Of a stretch of 64,000 bases of DNA, positions 46,901 to 58,290 are shown piece by piece (position 1 is the first letter of the stretch; every line of letters starts with the position of its first letter). The DNA is taken from assembly GCA_944474755.1 (NCBI GenBank), contig OX104113.1:53831644-53895643 (forward strand), read 5' to 3'. The position numbers were made by a program, and so were the translations under genes. Below the pieces are notes generated by a model that saw only the letters and a list, made by a program, of their open reading frames with translations, made no database searches and had not been told where the DNA came from. The stretch comes from Limnoperna fortunei (lineage: Eukaryota; Mollusca; Bivalvia; Mytilida; Modiolidae).

Positions 46901-49900
46901 GAACAAGATTAGAAAAAGAGAATGAAACCCTTAAATTACAAATGAAGGTATGAAATAATTTAAAACAATAAAAACAGGTGTCTTTGAATGAATTTGTGGC
47001 ATAAATAATATATGATTGATACTTTTTTTGGTTAGCATTAAACAAGTAATATTTAAGTTATATTTAGGATAAGAAGTTTACAAACAATCAACTGGGGAAA
47101 GAGATTTATTATGCAAGAAGCCTAGCATTTATACTATGGTCAGTGGTGATGCATTCCTAGTTACATAACAAGAGGCCACCTGGGGATGTGCTGGGTAACT
47201 GTGTCGGTCAAGCACCAGGAACCCTTCCAGCATGGTTACTTTATATAACCTTGATTGATTTACGAAAAGGTTTAAGACCTAAACGAATTAATATATATAA
47301 AATAACTATAAGTATATATAAGGTAATATAAAAATTTTAACTGTTTTCTTTCATCAATTGCATTGAAGATTTTTAAATTATGAAATAAGAATCTTGGAGA
47401 GAAAAAACATTTATATTCCAGGGGAAAGATGTAAAAACTGTAGAAAAGAAGTTTGATGAAGCAATAGATACAACTAATATGTCATCTTTGCAAAGATTGC
47501 TGAATGAAAAAGATGCAAAAATATTAAAATTAGAAACAGAAGTTATAAAGGTACAGCTAACAGTGTTATTATCTATTTATCGGTAATTTTACATTTTCCT
47601 TTTGATATGTACCGGTGAGTCGGTAACAACAAATAACCTCGCCAATTTTTGAGGTTATCTGACAAATCACAAAACTGTAATAAGGTTATTACGGCAGTAA
47701 AATTCTACCTAAACAAGAACCTACAACTCGTCGTATCTTTGTATTTGAATTACTATTGGTATTTCGGAATAAATAATGTGTAAATCGTATCTCCCCTGGC
47801 CACTGCAAAGTACTGCAAAATTAAAAATAACACAGCACCAAACAGTTACCAGAAATGATAACGATATAAAATACAAAATATAGAAAACAATAAAAAGTGA
47901 GAATGACACTCATTTGGAAAATGGGTCAGAAACGTTGGGTGTTGACAACATAAATTATGGTTCGTCAAAGAGCAAAATATTAAAAACACCAAATTTGACA
48001 CCCCATATTATATTAAGAGTAAATTAAAAAAGATTTTCATTCAAAAACTATTTCATAAATGATTAAAAATGACTTGCCTTACAGAGGATCAATGAAAAAA
48101 CAAGTCCATCACGCCACATTCCGTTTGAATGATGTTGACGCTAAATGACGTAGCAAACCGATTGTCACAGATCACTTTGACCAAACGTGCGGGCCTACGG
48201 CTCACCTGATGCTGGCCGTGATAAAATCAAAATGTCCTATATTACATATGTCAAATGTTGCAACATGGACCATTAATGTTTTGTAATCATTTTGGAGTTT
48301 AAGTTTTATGGAAAAACTTATCTAAATTTTTAATCCTATGTTTGAAATTGGCACAATTAAAAAATGTACAAAATTATGTATATGAAGCTGGGAATTCTAT
48401 TAAGTTCTTTTACAGATGTTTATTCATGCACTAAAAATAAAATTGGCATTAAAATAGTTGTTTTTTTAGTGGCACCAATGTTCTGTAGAGCTGTGTTCAT
48501 GAAAGACATGTGCTTTGCAGATAACTTAAATAGCTAAGAATACTTTGGTACATACGATAAGATGTACCATTCATGAACTTTACAAGTTTTAACTGTAAAC
48601 ATGGTCTTGTGTTGTCATGCAACAATTAATTTTTGGTTGTCTTGTTTAATTACAGTGGGAACAGAAATATTTAGAAGAAAACGCCCTGCGGCAGTTTTCA
48701 CTACAAAATCTTGGATGTTCTAGGTATGTTGGAAAAAGGAGGGAAAATCCCTTGTAATTAATTATATAAAAAAATTGTCAATCTTACAGAATGTTATTAC
48801 CCTGTGGGCGTTAGACCTGACAACAGGAAGTGTAAGGTAAATCTGTGTATGTATTGGAATACTTGGCCCTCGGGTAATTAATGCCATGTGTCATTTAGGA
48901 ATGTTGTTAACTTGATGTAGTCATTCATAAGTCGACTAAGTTGGGACAATGCATATAGAATGTTAATAATTTTATTGTTCTAATAAGGTCAATTTTTGTG
49001 AGGTCTCTTTATTATTTTGAATGAACAAATGTTTGTCTATTCTGAGGCATCATTTAAAAAGGTTGAATGGTAATAGTCAGGTCAGAGGGAACAGTTTGTG
49101 TATTTTTCTAGAAGAGTTGGAGATATTCTCTGCATCTTTACATAATTATTTATTTAACATTTTTTAATTTCTATTTAAATATTTTTTAAACCAAATCTGA
49201 ACCCCAGACCTTTTCAATATTGACTACCATGTTGTGATAAGTTTTTTTTTTAAGTGACTTCACATCATTTTAGCGTAAAAAACAAAATTTTTGGCTAATT
49301 TACACCTGTACTTGCAAGTCAAAAAAGGTAATATTCATTTAAATACAAAACACAATCAGTTGACCAGTTCTTGCATGCTGGTGCTAAAAAAATAATTAGT
49401 AGTGGAGAGTTATATAATAATTATGATTTGGCTTGTTAAGTTGATATTGTTTCTGAACAATCTGCTCATGTTAGATTTACATTGTTCTTTTAAGAACATG
49501 AGTTAAAATTGAACCTAATTGAATACATTAGTATTTAAGCCTTTCTTACATTTCTTGAAGAATTGTGTATCTCTGGCATCATATATATGTTTTGAGACGA
49601 TAAAGTTTTGCAAATCTAATGTTAAAAAATGTTTATAATATTCTGCAAAGTAGTCTGCTACTAAGTATACTTAATCCAAATTTATTGCATTCTTTGGATC
49701 AGAATCCTTCATTTTTTATGTTGTCAGTCTTAAGGACACAGTAGTAGTAAACATAACAATGGTGGCCAGAAATATTCATCATTCTTATAGGTAGACTTGT
49801 TGTAATTTAATTACACTAATACACAGGATTTCAAGTGGCGCTGCCAGACCTCTGATATTTGTGACCAAGACAAAAATTGACATGATTAAAAAGGTCCAGA

Positions 49901-52338
49901 TGTAGTGCACAAAAAATGAAAAAATAATACATAAATTTGTTGATTTAATACACAATCTGTTATTTACAGTGATTCATTGAATACTCTGGAGTTGGAGAGT
50001 GACAAAAGAGAAAAGTTACGTCAGATGGAAGATATCATTTACAACAAACAACAGATGCAAGATCTTGAAGCAAAGTGAGTTTATATATTTTTCTTATAAT
50101 ATTTAAAATGAAAAAAAAACTATAACATTTGAATACATTTTTTTTTTTATTTATGCCAAGTAATGGTTTAAAAAACACTGCCCAATTAAAAAACTTACCG
50201 GATATATTTTGAAAAAAATTGTGCTATCCTGGTATTTTTTTTAAATGATCTGTAAAGTTTGGTGCTGAAATGTACATGGATATGCATTTGTTAAAACTCC
50301 TTTAAGCTACTGCTTTAGAACTAGATATATATTGGCTTAAATGAACTTCTAAACTGAATTCTCTTGCCATTATTTTAGCTCACTTGACCTGAAGATTCAT
50401 GCGAGATATTGCCATCACTTGGCGTCCTTCGTTGTTATCCGTCGTCCGTAACTTTTCTTGAAAAATCTTTTTGTCCAAAACTGCTGAAGGGATTGCTTTG
50501 AAACTTTGCACACATCATCAGTAAAATGTCCTGTACTAGAAAAAAGTTAGCATTGCTTAATGCATGAAGGATTTGTATTGACCTTGATTATCATTAAGGG
50601 GAGATAATTGAATATGAAAGCGAAGCGTATGGTATCCCTTTGTGAGCGTGCTCACTGTCCACACTTGTTTTAATATTTCCTCAGAAACCTGAAAATCATA
50701 AGAGCTAGAGAAAAGGGGCATATCTGCTGTAGTCAGACTGCAGTGTTGACAAGACAGTGATAGACAGTGTGACTATCTAATCAACAGAGGCCCAAATTTA
50801 CAAGAATCTTGTTTAATATATATATAATTTTTTTTTAGAGTGAAATCTCTACAGACACAGCTAGCTGAGAAAGATGCCATGATTCGTGTATTTCAGCGCT
50901 CTCCTATGATCAGGAGTAGTAGTGTGCACACACTTTCATGTTCTTCACATCATTCACCCAGACCTTCTGTCATAAGCTCTTTAAGTCGACCAATAGATAT
51001 GCCTTCAAGTATATATGCCACAATGCGACATGTGAAAACAGGTAAATATTTCAACAGTATGTGAATAAAATTTGTGATTTTGTAGGAGGATTTAGGAAAT
51101 GGTGTAAATGTTCGGGGGTATTTCAAGTGTAACCAAACATCTCATTAGCATATTTATGCAGTTTTACCTTGGGAGTTGAATTACTATGAGGGAAATTATT
51201 TAACAGTAAAATATGTAATTCATATGAAAGACGATGTTTATGGTGATTTATTTATCAGGTAATGAACATTCCTGTATAAAATTTGAATAATTAACACAAA
51301 AATTAAGGAACTGATAGTGAAATGGGAACACATTTTTGACTCTTATTAGAGTGTATGATGATCAAAATACCAGAGATAAGTTTATTTATTGGAAAGAAAT
51401 GGTTTTGAAATATTTATAACAAGCATGATTATAAATTACCAGTGTATAATTTCTTTTAAAATATCTTTCTCATCCTCTTCAAAATTTAGAGGTAGTATTT
51501 TTCCGATGAGATCTTTTCTCCAGAGTTGTAATACCACTCACTCTTTTATTAACATAAAGATTCAATTTTTTAATATTTAAATAAAACAAACTGTCTTTCA
51601 TTTTTTAATTATTTTATTATATTTTTTATTTTGTACATAAAAAGAAGAAAGATCAGATAAAACCGATACAATAAATATACAACTAAACAGAAAAAAAGCT
51701 TTTTTTCTAGAGTAAATTCTTGCTTTAACAAACAGTGGTGTGGTAGATAAAATAGATCATTAAATATAAGTGTAACAATAGAAATAAATTTTTGAAAACT
51801 TAAGTCAAAGTCTGGCTGACTATATATGTTCTATATATTTTTTGTATTACAGGCAGTACTAGTGCACTAGAAAGGTCTCTAGATGATGATTTTAAGGATA
51901 AATTTGACAACCTCAGTACAGAGGTAAGCTACAGCAATGGGATGGGATTTTTTATGTTTAACATGTTTAATGCCAAAAATTATATTTGTTTTATATAGGT
52001 GAGAAATGTGATATTAATGAATTAAAACAAATGTAATCGTTGGGAAAATAGTTTGGACTGGATAACATTAAAATGTCTATTCAGATATTATTTATCAAAC
52101 AAACATTCACCCTAACTCATTAAAATAAATAATGGATAGTGTTTTAGATCCTACAATTTGTATTGATATTTTTCTGATACTTTTTAAAACAGTTACATAC
52201 TTTTTTATGGTACATTTATTATTGAACAGTCATGTATATATTCTATTAATGTTTGTTCCAATTGTTTACTGTTTTTTTTTATTTCAGAGTAAAGATGATT
52301 CTTCTGAAGAAGAAGGAGAGAAAGTGTGGCAAGTCTAA
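40829..52338 (+). CDS. AMOT: Angiomotin (AMOT) family scaffold protein, at least 13 coding exons, 659 aa from the first visible ATG
   Basis: Adaptor of the Hippo pathway and apical junctions: AMOT PPxY motifs bind YAP/TAZ-type WW domains, the N-terminus binds F-actin, the coiled coil binds membranes and partners. Visible here: PPPY at 10-13, RQEPQG at 53-58 (a hallmark of vertebrate AMOTs), PPEY at 182-185, then the AMOT coiled-coil domain at about 255-560: MLTDENKRLREEL, ESLVQSSAKREKLEA, LSAKNDILDNALTNAQA, LQAACSKREQMEKQLRTRLE, LQRLLNEKDAKILKLE, WEQKYLEENALRQFSLQ and LAEKDAMIRVFQ, all colinear with the family. A Ser-rich segment follows, and an acidic tail ending VWQV (hydrophobic at 0 and -2, possible class II PDZ ligand). 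Exon borders are GT/AG with matching phases throughout. It could extend 5' from 40785, since the frame is open there. Confidence 0.93.
41132..41783 (+). CDS. AMOT: AMOT exon 2, residues 26-243
   Basis: Acceptor ACTTTCAG, 652 nt, donor AG|GTAAAT, phase 2. Low-complexity N-terminal region with RQEPQG, SILERL and PPPEYPG. Confidence 0.92.
43032..43173 (+). CDS. AMOT: AMOT exon 3, residues 243-290
   Basis: Acceptor GTTTTAG, start of the coiled coil (MLNMLTDENKRLREEL), donor ATG|GTATGT, phase 0. Confidence 0.93.
43440..43584 (+). CDS. AMOT: AMOT exon 4, residues 291-339
   Basis: Acceptor CTTTCAG, FELEIQKVHEDYESLVQSSA..., donor CAAG|GTAACT, phase 1. Confidence 0.93.
43640..43960. repeat. Possible dispersed repeat in AMOT intron 4
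   Basis: An A-rich, non-coding stretch ('AACACCGACCGAACAGTAAG' ... 'GTGCCTGCCTCTAATTAGAC') unlike flanking AT-rich intron. I cannot name it. Confidence 0.3.
44364..44402 (+). CDS. AMOT: AMOT exon 5, 39-nt microexon, residues 339-352
   Basis: Acceptor TTTTTCAG, ENIEVHGLTDVRS, donor TCAG|GTAAAA. It is symmetric (phase 1 in and out), so skipping keeps the frame. I see no counterpart in vertebrate AMOT. Confidence 0.65.
45360..45890. repeat. Dispersed repeat with an internal 162-bp period in AMOT intron 5
   Basis: 'ACAATAACTCAAAAAGTTT' (45563) recurs as 'ACAATAACTCAACAAGTTT' (45725); 'GGGTAAG...GGAATTC..(A)CAAAGGTCAA' recurs too. It ends near 'GGGGCATCTGTGATCGCTAG', a typical end of a bivalve dispersed repeat. 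Confidence 0.6.
46058..46203 (+). CDS. AMOT: AMOT exon 6, residues 352-400
   Basis: Acceptor TTTTTTAG, coiled coil with LSAKNDILDNALTNAQANVV, donor GAG|GTAGAA, phase 0. Confidence 0.92.
46795..46947 (+). CDS. AMOT: AMOT exon 7, residues 401-451
   Basis: Acceptor TCCTTAG, LQKAFSSLQAACSKREQMEK, donor AAG|GTATGA, phase 0. Confidence 0.93.
47100..47260. repeat. Dispersed repeat shared with 58740-58870
   Basis: 'GAGGCCACCTGGGGATGTGC' ... 'GGTCAAGCACCAGGAACCCT' corresponds to 'TTGGCCACCAGGGGATACAC' ... 'GGTCAAGCACTGTGAACCCT' downstream of AMOT. Confidence 0.65.
47422..47550 (+). CDS. AMOT: AMOT exon 8, residues 452-494
   Basis: Acceptor TATTCCAG, SSLQRLLNEKDAKILKLETE, donor AAG|GTACAG, phase 0. 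Confidence 0.92.
48656..48723 (+). CDS. AMOT: AMOT exon 9, residues 495-517
   Basis: Acceptor AATTACAG, WEQKYLEENALRQFSLQNLG, donor TCTAG|GTATGT, phase 2. Confidence 0.93.
49970..50074 (+). CDS. AMOT: AMOT exon 10, residues 517-552
   Basis: Acceptor ATTTACAG, DSLNTLELESDKREKLRQME..., donor GCAAA|GTGAGT, phase 2. Confidence 0.92.
50379..50670. repeat. TTTTAGCTCACTTGACC-type bivalve repeat in AMOT intron 10
   Basis: Starts TTTTAGCTCACTTGACCTGA, contains CATCACTTGGCGTCCTTCGT and GTCGTCCGTAA, and ends near GCGTGCTCACTGTCC. A relative lies at about 56072-56580 (TTTTTAGCTCACCTGACATG). Confidence 0.65.
50839..51041 (+). CDS. AMOT: AMOT exon 11, residues 552-620
   Basis: Acceptor TTTTTTAG, end of coiled coil (LQTQLAEKDAMIRVFQRSP) then a Ser-rich region, donor ACAG|GTAAAT, phase 1. 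Confidence 0.92.
51853..51923 (+). CDS. AMOT: AMOT exon 12, residues 620-643
   Basis: Acceptor GTATTACAG, STSALERSLDDDFKDKFDNL, donor GAG|GTAAGC, phase 0. Confidence 0.88.
52288..52338 (+). CDS. AMOT: AMOT exon 13 and stop, residues 644-659
   Basis: Acceptor TTATTTCAG, SKDDSSEEEGEKVWQV, stop TAA 52336-52338. Confidence 0.88.
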   Translation, partial: SKDDSSEEEGEKVWQV

Positions 52339-52930
52339 AGTGAAATTAATTGAATGAGTTGTATTTTTCATGAAATCCAGTTTATGTTACCCTGAACAGT
52401 GTTTTAACTCCAACAGGAAGTATTTATACTATGAACAACTAGTGCTGTTTAAATAACAGGTTTAAATGACAATTTGTTGATGCGCTTAGAAGGATTGCTT
52501 GTATAAATGTTAGAATGATTTAAATGTTTTCTTGTTGCAAAGTTACTCATTTGCAAAATGTTAACAATCATTTAAAAAATATATAAAATACCAAACAGAA
52601 TCCATTAACTACTTACTGTACTACAAAGAACCACTGTGTATACTGTTATGTACATTTACTAAAATGTGCCTTTTTATGTGGAATGTTAAGGGTATTTTAC
52701 ACTGTAAAGTACATATATATTGTTACCATGAAGATATTTCATAAATTCATTCAGTTGATTCCATGTCACTTGTGTTTTTTTTTCAAAAATTGCTTCAATC
52801 TGTTGCACAGTTGTATACATTATGAGAAAAAACACATTAAAATGTGTTTCTCCAATAAGATTATGGTATTTGTGACAATTTGATATGGTTTCCATTTCTA
52901 TAATGAAATAAAACAATTTTTTATGAGTTA
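52339..52930 (+). other. AMOT: AMOT 3' UTR (proximal)
   Basis: Non-coding, AT-rich, ending at AATAAA 52907-52912. Further AATAAA (e.g. 54766-54771) leave a longer UTR possible; 52.9-54.8 kb has no other gene. Confidence 0.6.
52907..52912 (+). terminator. AMOT: AMOT poly(A) signal AATAAA
   Basis: Canonical hexamer in TGAAATAAAAC, 569 bp after the stop. Confidence 0.5.
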
Positions 52931-53007
52931 TAATAAATCAGTCAAAGCATGTATCAAGTTTGGATCATACAGTTAATGGTTGAAGGGAGACAAGACAGAA
53001 ATAGTAT

Positions 53008-53116
53008 TTTGACTTGACTTACTAGTAAGAACTGAATGGATATATACAATAATACCATTGTAATTTGACTTGACATACTAGTAAGAACAGAATGGATATA
53101 TACAATAATACCATTG
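53008..53116. repeat. 56-bp tandem duplication, two copies
   Basis: 'TTTGACTTGAC(T/A)TACTAGTAAG' followed by 'GAATGGATATATACAATAAT' repeats at 56-bp spacing, with only a few differences. Confidence 0.85.
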
Positions 53117-55131
53117 TCTTTCAGTGCGAGAGAGAGAGAGTTGAATAATATAATTTACATCAACTGTCAAATTATAACATCAAACATTGTTCAGTAATGT
53201 TTGAGTTTGAAATATATTTCATTTTTTTTATAGAAATTTTGTAACCAAATCCATGAAATATAATATTGATAATTTCAGTGATAAAATGTACAGTTGCTGA
53301 TAATTCTAAAAAGTGTTTTTTTTCTTATTTAATTGAGAAAAAAAGGTATTTAGCTGAGTTTAGTCATATGTCAATGTATGTGCCTAACTATAATTAATAG
53401 GGATGTATATGTTATGTATTTTCTTTGCAAAATCAATAATATAAACATATTTGATATATAACATTGATAGGAATTATGTGTTCAATTATCATTTTTTTGT
53501 ACATTTATGAGCCCTTTTGAGATTATTGAATATTGTTAAGAAAATGAGTGCAATATTATGTAATGGTGCTATTGTAATTACTAATCCACAGATTAGTTCT
53601 GTAAATTTAAATATTAGAAAATATATAACAAAATTTCTTTATGGAGCACAGATTTTTCTGTTTTGTGTTTTCTTTAATATACTAATTTTTAATAGGAAAA
53701 GTACATATAGCAATGATAGCATTTTGTGTCGGATGTGTATCATCTCCACCACCAAATTTTGTCCTGTAAAAAAACAAATCTAGCAATCATATCAAAATTG
53801 TATTTTTTAAATTATAGAAATCAATGAAAACTTATTTGAATTGCTTTTCCTTTAGCAATCAAGCTGTTTAGATTTTGTCTTATTTTTAGAGAATTATTTA
53901 AAGAAATAGGTGGCATCTGTATTATTTAGCACTAGCATCATGAATGTATTTTTCCTATGTTGATTTCGTTTTTTTTTTTCGAGAGGAAAAACACAAACCT
54001 TAATTAGACATTGATGGAAGATTCACCTGAAGTCTTTTGTTTAAATGCCTATCACATATTGATAACAGTTCGGTTAGTATGATTGTCAGCCCACTATCAC
54101 AGATGTGTTTGTTTAGTCATGATACCTATTTTTCATGTAGTCTGATTATTAATTGCTTTGAAAATATTAGTTTATTGATTGTGCATTACACTTGTGGAGA
54201 TTTGCCTGTAGATCTTCAAATGTTGGATAAAAAGAATGCACATGTTGATCCAGACATATATTTGTTTTAAAACTTAGTTCCTGTGGACAACAGTGTGAAA
54301 TATTACAGAACATGAACACAATTTCTTTTCTTTAGTCTTTTTAAAGTCCAATTTGGTGAATCAGCTGTCTTGTTCTTACAACATTAAAGTTTCATGCACA
54401 ACATTAAAAACTTGTAATAGTGTTGACAATCTTACAATCCATGAAGAACTGGTTTTTGCACTAATAAAATAACGATCAATACATAATTTGAGAGTGTGTG
54501 TTGACATGCATTGTTACAGGGTATTCTTTCCTAAACCACTACATTTTTTTTAGGGTTTTTTTCTGTATGTACAAGACTCAACAAGCAATTCGTTTGATTT
54601 AGTAGTGCACAGACAGTGAGTGAGAGATAATAAATAACATTCTGACATCATGTCATATTTATTTGTAAATATTTCTTAAAGTGCCAATTCTGTTTGTAAA
54701 CCAGCTGGACTGTGATTTTTGTATTTGTAAACATGTAAACATTTGTGTCAAATTCAACTATGCAAAATAAAAAGAATGAAATGTATTTCGAGTTGTCAAT
54801 GGAATCTTACAACACTGTGTTACATATATTTCAGTCATGTTATGATGGTAATTTCTGATGATGGGTTGCCATTATACAGACCAGAGTGAATCAATTGACT
54901 ACAGTGGTGTCAATATAACCTCTACCTAGAGATGTAGTCATACATAGTATCTAATGGCTAACAGGGAAATTGGAATCCTTCCTGCAACATTATTTTTGGT
55001 GTCTGTTCCATGCTAAGTAATTTATACCCTTGTAATGTTTGGTATTCTGTAGTTGTCTGCATGTTACTACTTGGCTGCTGTTTTTGGAGCTTAAATAGGT
55101 AACCATTTCATCACCACCAATCAATTGTTTA
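53117..55131. other. AT-rich stretch, possible distal AMOT 3' UTR
   Basis: No exon or element recognised; a (GA)n run at 53129-53142. Several AATAAA signals on the plus strand are compatible with an extended UTR. Confidence 0.35.
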
Positions 55132-56013
55132 CAGTCAAACCTCGATTAGTTGAAGTTTGTGGGACCGTAAAAAATATATCCAGTTATCAGAAGTTCGAGT
55201 CAACCGAGTTAAGGTTTTGACATCATTTTCATTATGTGATGTTTAATCAAAGGGTATTTATTTGTATATTGGTTTGGATTTTGGACATCATTTGTATTTG
55301 TAGCGTGCGAAATATCAAGTATTTTTGCTATATATTCCTTTAAATAAATCAACAATAATTAATAAATAGTGTGATCAAATTTAAAAACTTTATTACGGAA
55401 TCACGGAAAAACACTTATCAACTTACAGTTCTAAAGAACTAATTAAACAATACAGATTTTTTTTATGTAATTGACAACAAGACATAAGTAAACAAACAAC
55501 AGAGGGTCTTAAAAGAAACGAAACTCAACCACATATATCATTGAACAGATCAAAATAAATTTTCAATAATAAGCATTATTAATTAAACATGGCAAAACAA
55601 TTCGGTCAGTAATTAGCAGATCATAAATTAACATAAGAAATTCATGTACCGTGATTGGATTATCAAATCGTTTTATTAAATTGCCAATTCAAAATGTAAT
55701 AGCCAATCAATAATAATGTTTGACAGGTGTGTAAAATAAAGAGACGCAAATTAAGTAACAATACAAATGAAATTGTTTTGACATTTGATATCAAGAGAAA
55801 ACTTAACTTCAAGACAACGAGGTTAAAATTACACTAATTAGTATTGTACTGACTACAAAAGTCCATCGAGTTGAGCGAAATATCGAAACAACCGAGATCG
55901 ACACATACGAGGACAAAAATTATTGTTGATATGGGAAAATGCCGGAGCTTAAAAATGATATCGACATAATCGAGGTATTAGGTCAACCAAGTTTGAGACA
56001 AGAGGTTCTACTG
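55132..56013. mobile_element. Non-autonomous Tc1-mariner/pogo (Tigger)-type element, 882 bp
   Basis: Ends CAGTCAAACCTCGATTAG and (reverse complement of the right end) CAGTAGAACCTCTTGTC are inverted repeats, flanked by TA on both sides (55130-55131, 56014-56015). Subterminal 'CGAG(T/A)' motifs (GTTCGAGTCAACCGAG, CATCGAGTTGAGCGAAATAT, ACAACCGAGATCGACA, ATAATCGAGG) recur near both ends. No transposase ORF. Confidence 0.75.
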
Positions 56014-56071
56014 TATATGACTACTAAGCTAGTGGTTTATCCCACTCATTTTTGTCTTTTTTGTTGTTCTT

Positions 56072-56580
56072 TTTAGCTCACCTGACATGGAGGTCATGTT
56101 AGCTATTGTCATCACTTTGCATTTGTGATCAGTTTTCTTCGTCATCTGTGTACCGGACTACTGGGGTATGTACCTTTTTCACATTTCAATCTTCTTCACT
56201 GAAACCACTGAGCCAATTAAATCCGAACTTAGTCAGAAAGTTGGACCATTACAAACTTGGTTTTTTTAAGCTGATTGGAAAACCAATATGGCCACCACCG
56301 CATGACTTGCACATAGAATCCTATGAGAGAAAGTTTAAAAAGGCTTCTTCTTTGAAATTGGTTTGGTTAACCAATGGAAACAAAACTTAATAGCAATATT
56401 GTTTGGATGGTCCTCAACACGGTTTGTTTTTTATGCCAATAGAAAATTCAAAAAGGCCACCACCACAGGACTTAGTTTAATATAGTCCCTATAGGAAAGG
56501 GTTTAAAAAGTCTTCATTATCTGAAACTGGTTTGCCAATAGAAAAAAGTTATCACAAGTATTCATTGAGTAGTTCTCTAA
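56072..56580. repeat. TTTTTAGCTCACCTG-type bivalve repeat with an internal period
   Basis: Internal recurrence of 'AAAAAGGC(T/C)(T/A)C...', 'GAAA(T/C)TGGTTTG', and 'GGATGGTCCTCAACACGG' with 'GGATGGTCCTGAACCCTC' at 57300 suggests the repeat surrounds the 167-bp array. The 94-codon ORF inside is incidental. Confidence 0.5.
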
Positions 56581-56589
56581 ATTGTTATG

Positions 56590-57140
56590 CCCCTGCGACT
56601 ATATGCCAGGGGGCATTAAGTTTTACTTAAGTCCATCTGTCCGTATGTACGTACGAATTTCTGTCAAGATTTTCTCAGAAACCGTACATGAGAACAATTT
56701 GAAATTTGGCAGGGTGGTTCAGTATCACAAGTTGTACGTCCTAAGCGACTTTCAGACCTGTCGGAAACCTACTTTTTGTTTTGGACGAGCCGATATGAAA
56801 ATGTGTGAACATGAGTATGAAAATTTCCGTCAAGCTTTTCTCAGAAACCGTACACGAGAACAATTTGAAATTTCGTAGGCTGGTTCAGTATCACAAGTAG
56901 TTGTACGTCCTTAGCGACTTTCAGACCTGTGGGACAACTACTTCCTGTTTGGGACTTCATTTGTATGTACGTGTCAGTCCCTCCGTACGAATTTCCATTA
57001 AGCTTTTCTCAGAAACCGTAAATGAGAACAATTTGAAATTTGGCAGAATTGTTCAGTGTCACAAGTTGTACGTCCTAAGCGACTTTCAGACCTGTCGGAC
57101 AACTACTTGGTGTTTGGGAATCTGTGTCCCAGGGACACAT
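56590..57140. repeat. About 167-bp tandem repeat, three copies
   Basis: 'TTTCTCAGAAACCGTA' recurs at 56671, 56837 and 57005 (spacing 166 and 168), each followed by 'GAGAACAATTTGAAATTT', 'CAGT(A/G)TCACAAG' and 'GCGACTTTCAGACCTGT'. It sits between GCCAGGGGGCATTAAG and CCCAGGGACA. Two ORFs (98 and 87 codons) encode the same repeat and are not taken as genes. Confidence 0.85.
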
Positions 57141-57461
57141 TCTACAATTTTTTTTACTTTATGACAATCCAAAATTCAAAATGGATGGTCACAACCACAA
57201 GCCTTAGTTTAAAATAGAACCCTATGGGAAATTTTTTAAAAGGCTTCTTCTATGAAACCGGTTAACCAATCAAACTAAAATTACTCGTAATATTGTTTGG
57301 ATGGTCCTGAACCCTCTTTACATCAGGGAAATGCCATTTTCATGCCCTATATATAAATCAATTGATTATTTCAAGATCTTGATAGCCTCTAGTTTTGTGT
57401 GATTTAAGTTCTGTTTTTGATTAATTGAATTTTATGCTTTGTGTTTGTTTTTTTTTTATAT

Positions 57462-57532
57462 TCGACTCCAATATTAATTGACAAGGATTGCCAGGTATCC
57501 TACTAAAGATCATGGGTTTTTTCTGGCTTCCA
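57462..57532 (+). mobile_element. SINE body fragment
   Basis: 'TTCGACTCCAATATTAATTG' + 'ACAAGGATTGCCAGG' and 'TTTTTTCTGGCTTCC' match the body of the 28.9-kb SINE, in the opposite orientation. Confidence 0.65.
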
Positions 57533-57670
57533 AATAAAAAACCCATGTTAAACACATTCAAACAAAAAAAAAATCTATTTTTGAAATAATGGTAATCTAT
57601 TTATACAGAAAGCACAACATTGGCTGGAATGTCCTAGAGATAGCATAAGCAATAAGTTGGACAATATGAA

Positions 57671-57802
57671 TTTTATGTCAATGACAAAAGATTGACACGA
57701 ATGAAATTTCTACATTTTATGTCAATGACAAAAGATTGACACGATTGAAATGTCTACATTTGACGTCAATGACAAAAGATTGACATGATTGAAATGTCTA
57801 CC
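57671..57802. repeat. 44-bp tandem repeat, three copies
   Basis: 'TGTCAATGACAAAAGATTGA' recurs at 57676, 57720 and 57764 (exact 44-bp spacing) with 'CACGA(A/T)TGAAAT(T/G)TCTACATTT'. Confidence 0.9.
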
Positions 57803-58004
57803 ATTTACCGGTACTTTTTGAGAATTTTTTATTTAACATGACTGGATTAATGCTCAAGGAACATAGCACAAAATGTCTTTGGGTCTTCAACAATAATTCC
57901 ACTAATTTTATCCATTTTACAAAAATAAATAAAAGAAACATGGCCATGCCACGAAATCGTTTTTCAACAATTTAACAATTAATTTCAGTAATAGACTAAG
58001 CAGA

Positions 58005-58290
58005 AACTGTTTTCTATTTTTAGTATAGGTGACATTGACCTTGACTTGACTGGCCCTAAACCCAGTTCCAAGCTAGGTCTTCATGTAAGCTTGCTATATC
58101 CAAAGTTTCAGCAAGATTGGTTTATCTGAACAAAAGTTAATGACCGGGAAGTGTATTTCTATTTTTAGTAACAGTGACCTTGACCTAACTGGCCCCAAAT
58201 CCTACCCCAAGCTAGGTCTGCATGCAACTTGCTAAATCTAAAGTTTCAAAATTGGTTTATCCAAACTGAAGTTATTGACTGGAAACTCTC
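58005..58290. repeat. 139-bp duplication with GTGACCTTGACC motif
   Basis: 'TTCTATTTTTAGTA...GTGAC(A/C)TTGACCT' ... 'CCAAGCTAGGTCT(T/G)CATG' ... 'TTGGTTTATC' is present twice, 139 bp apart. Confidence 0.8.

Noticed and set aside
56582..57164. Two ORFs with KLYVLSDFQTCR repeats
   Set aside because: Same 167-bp tandem repeat read in two frames; no domain, no gene context.
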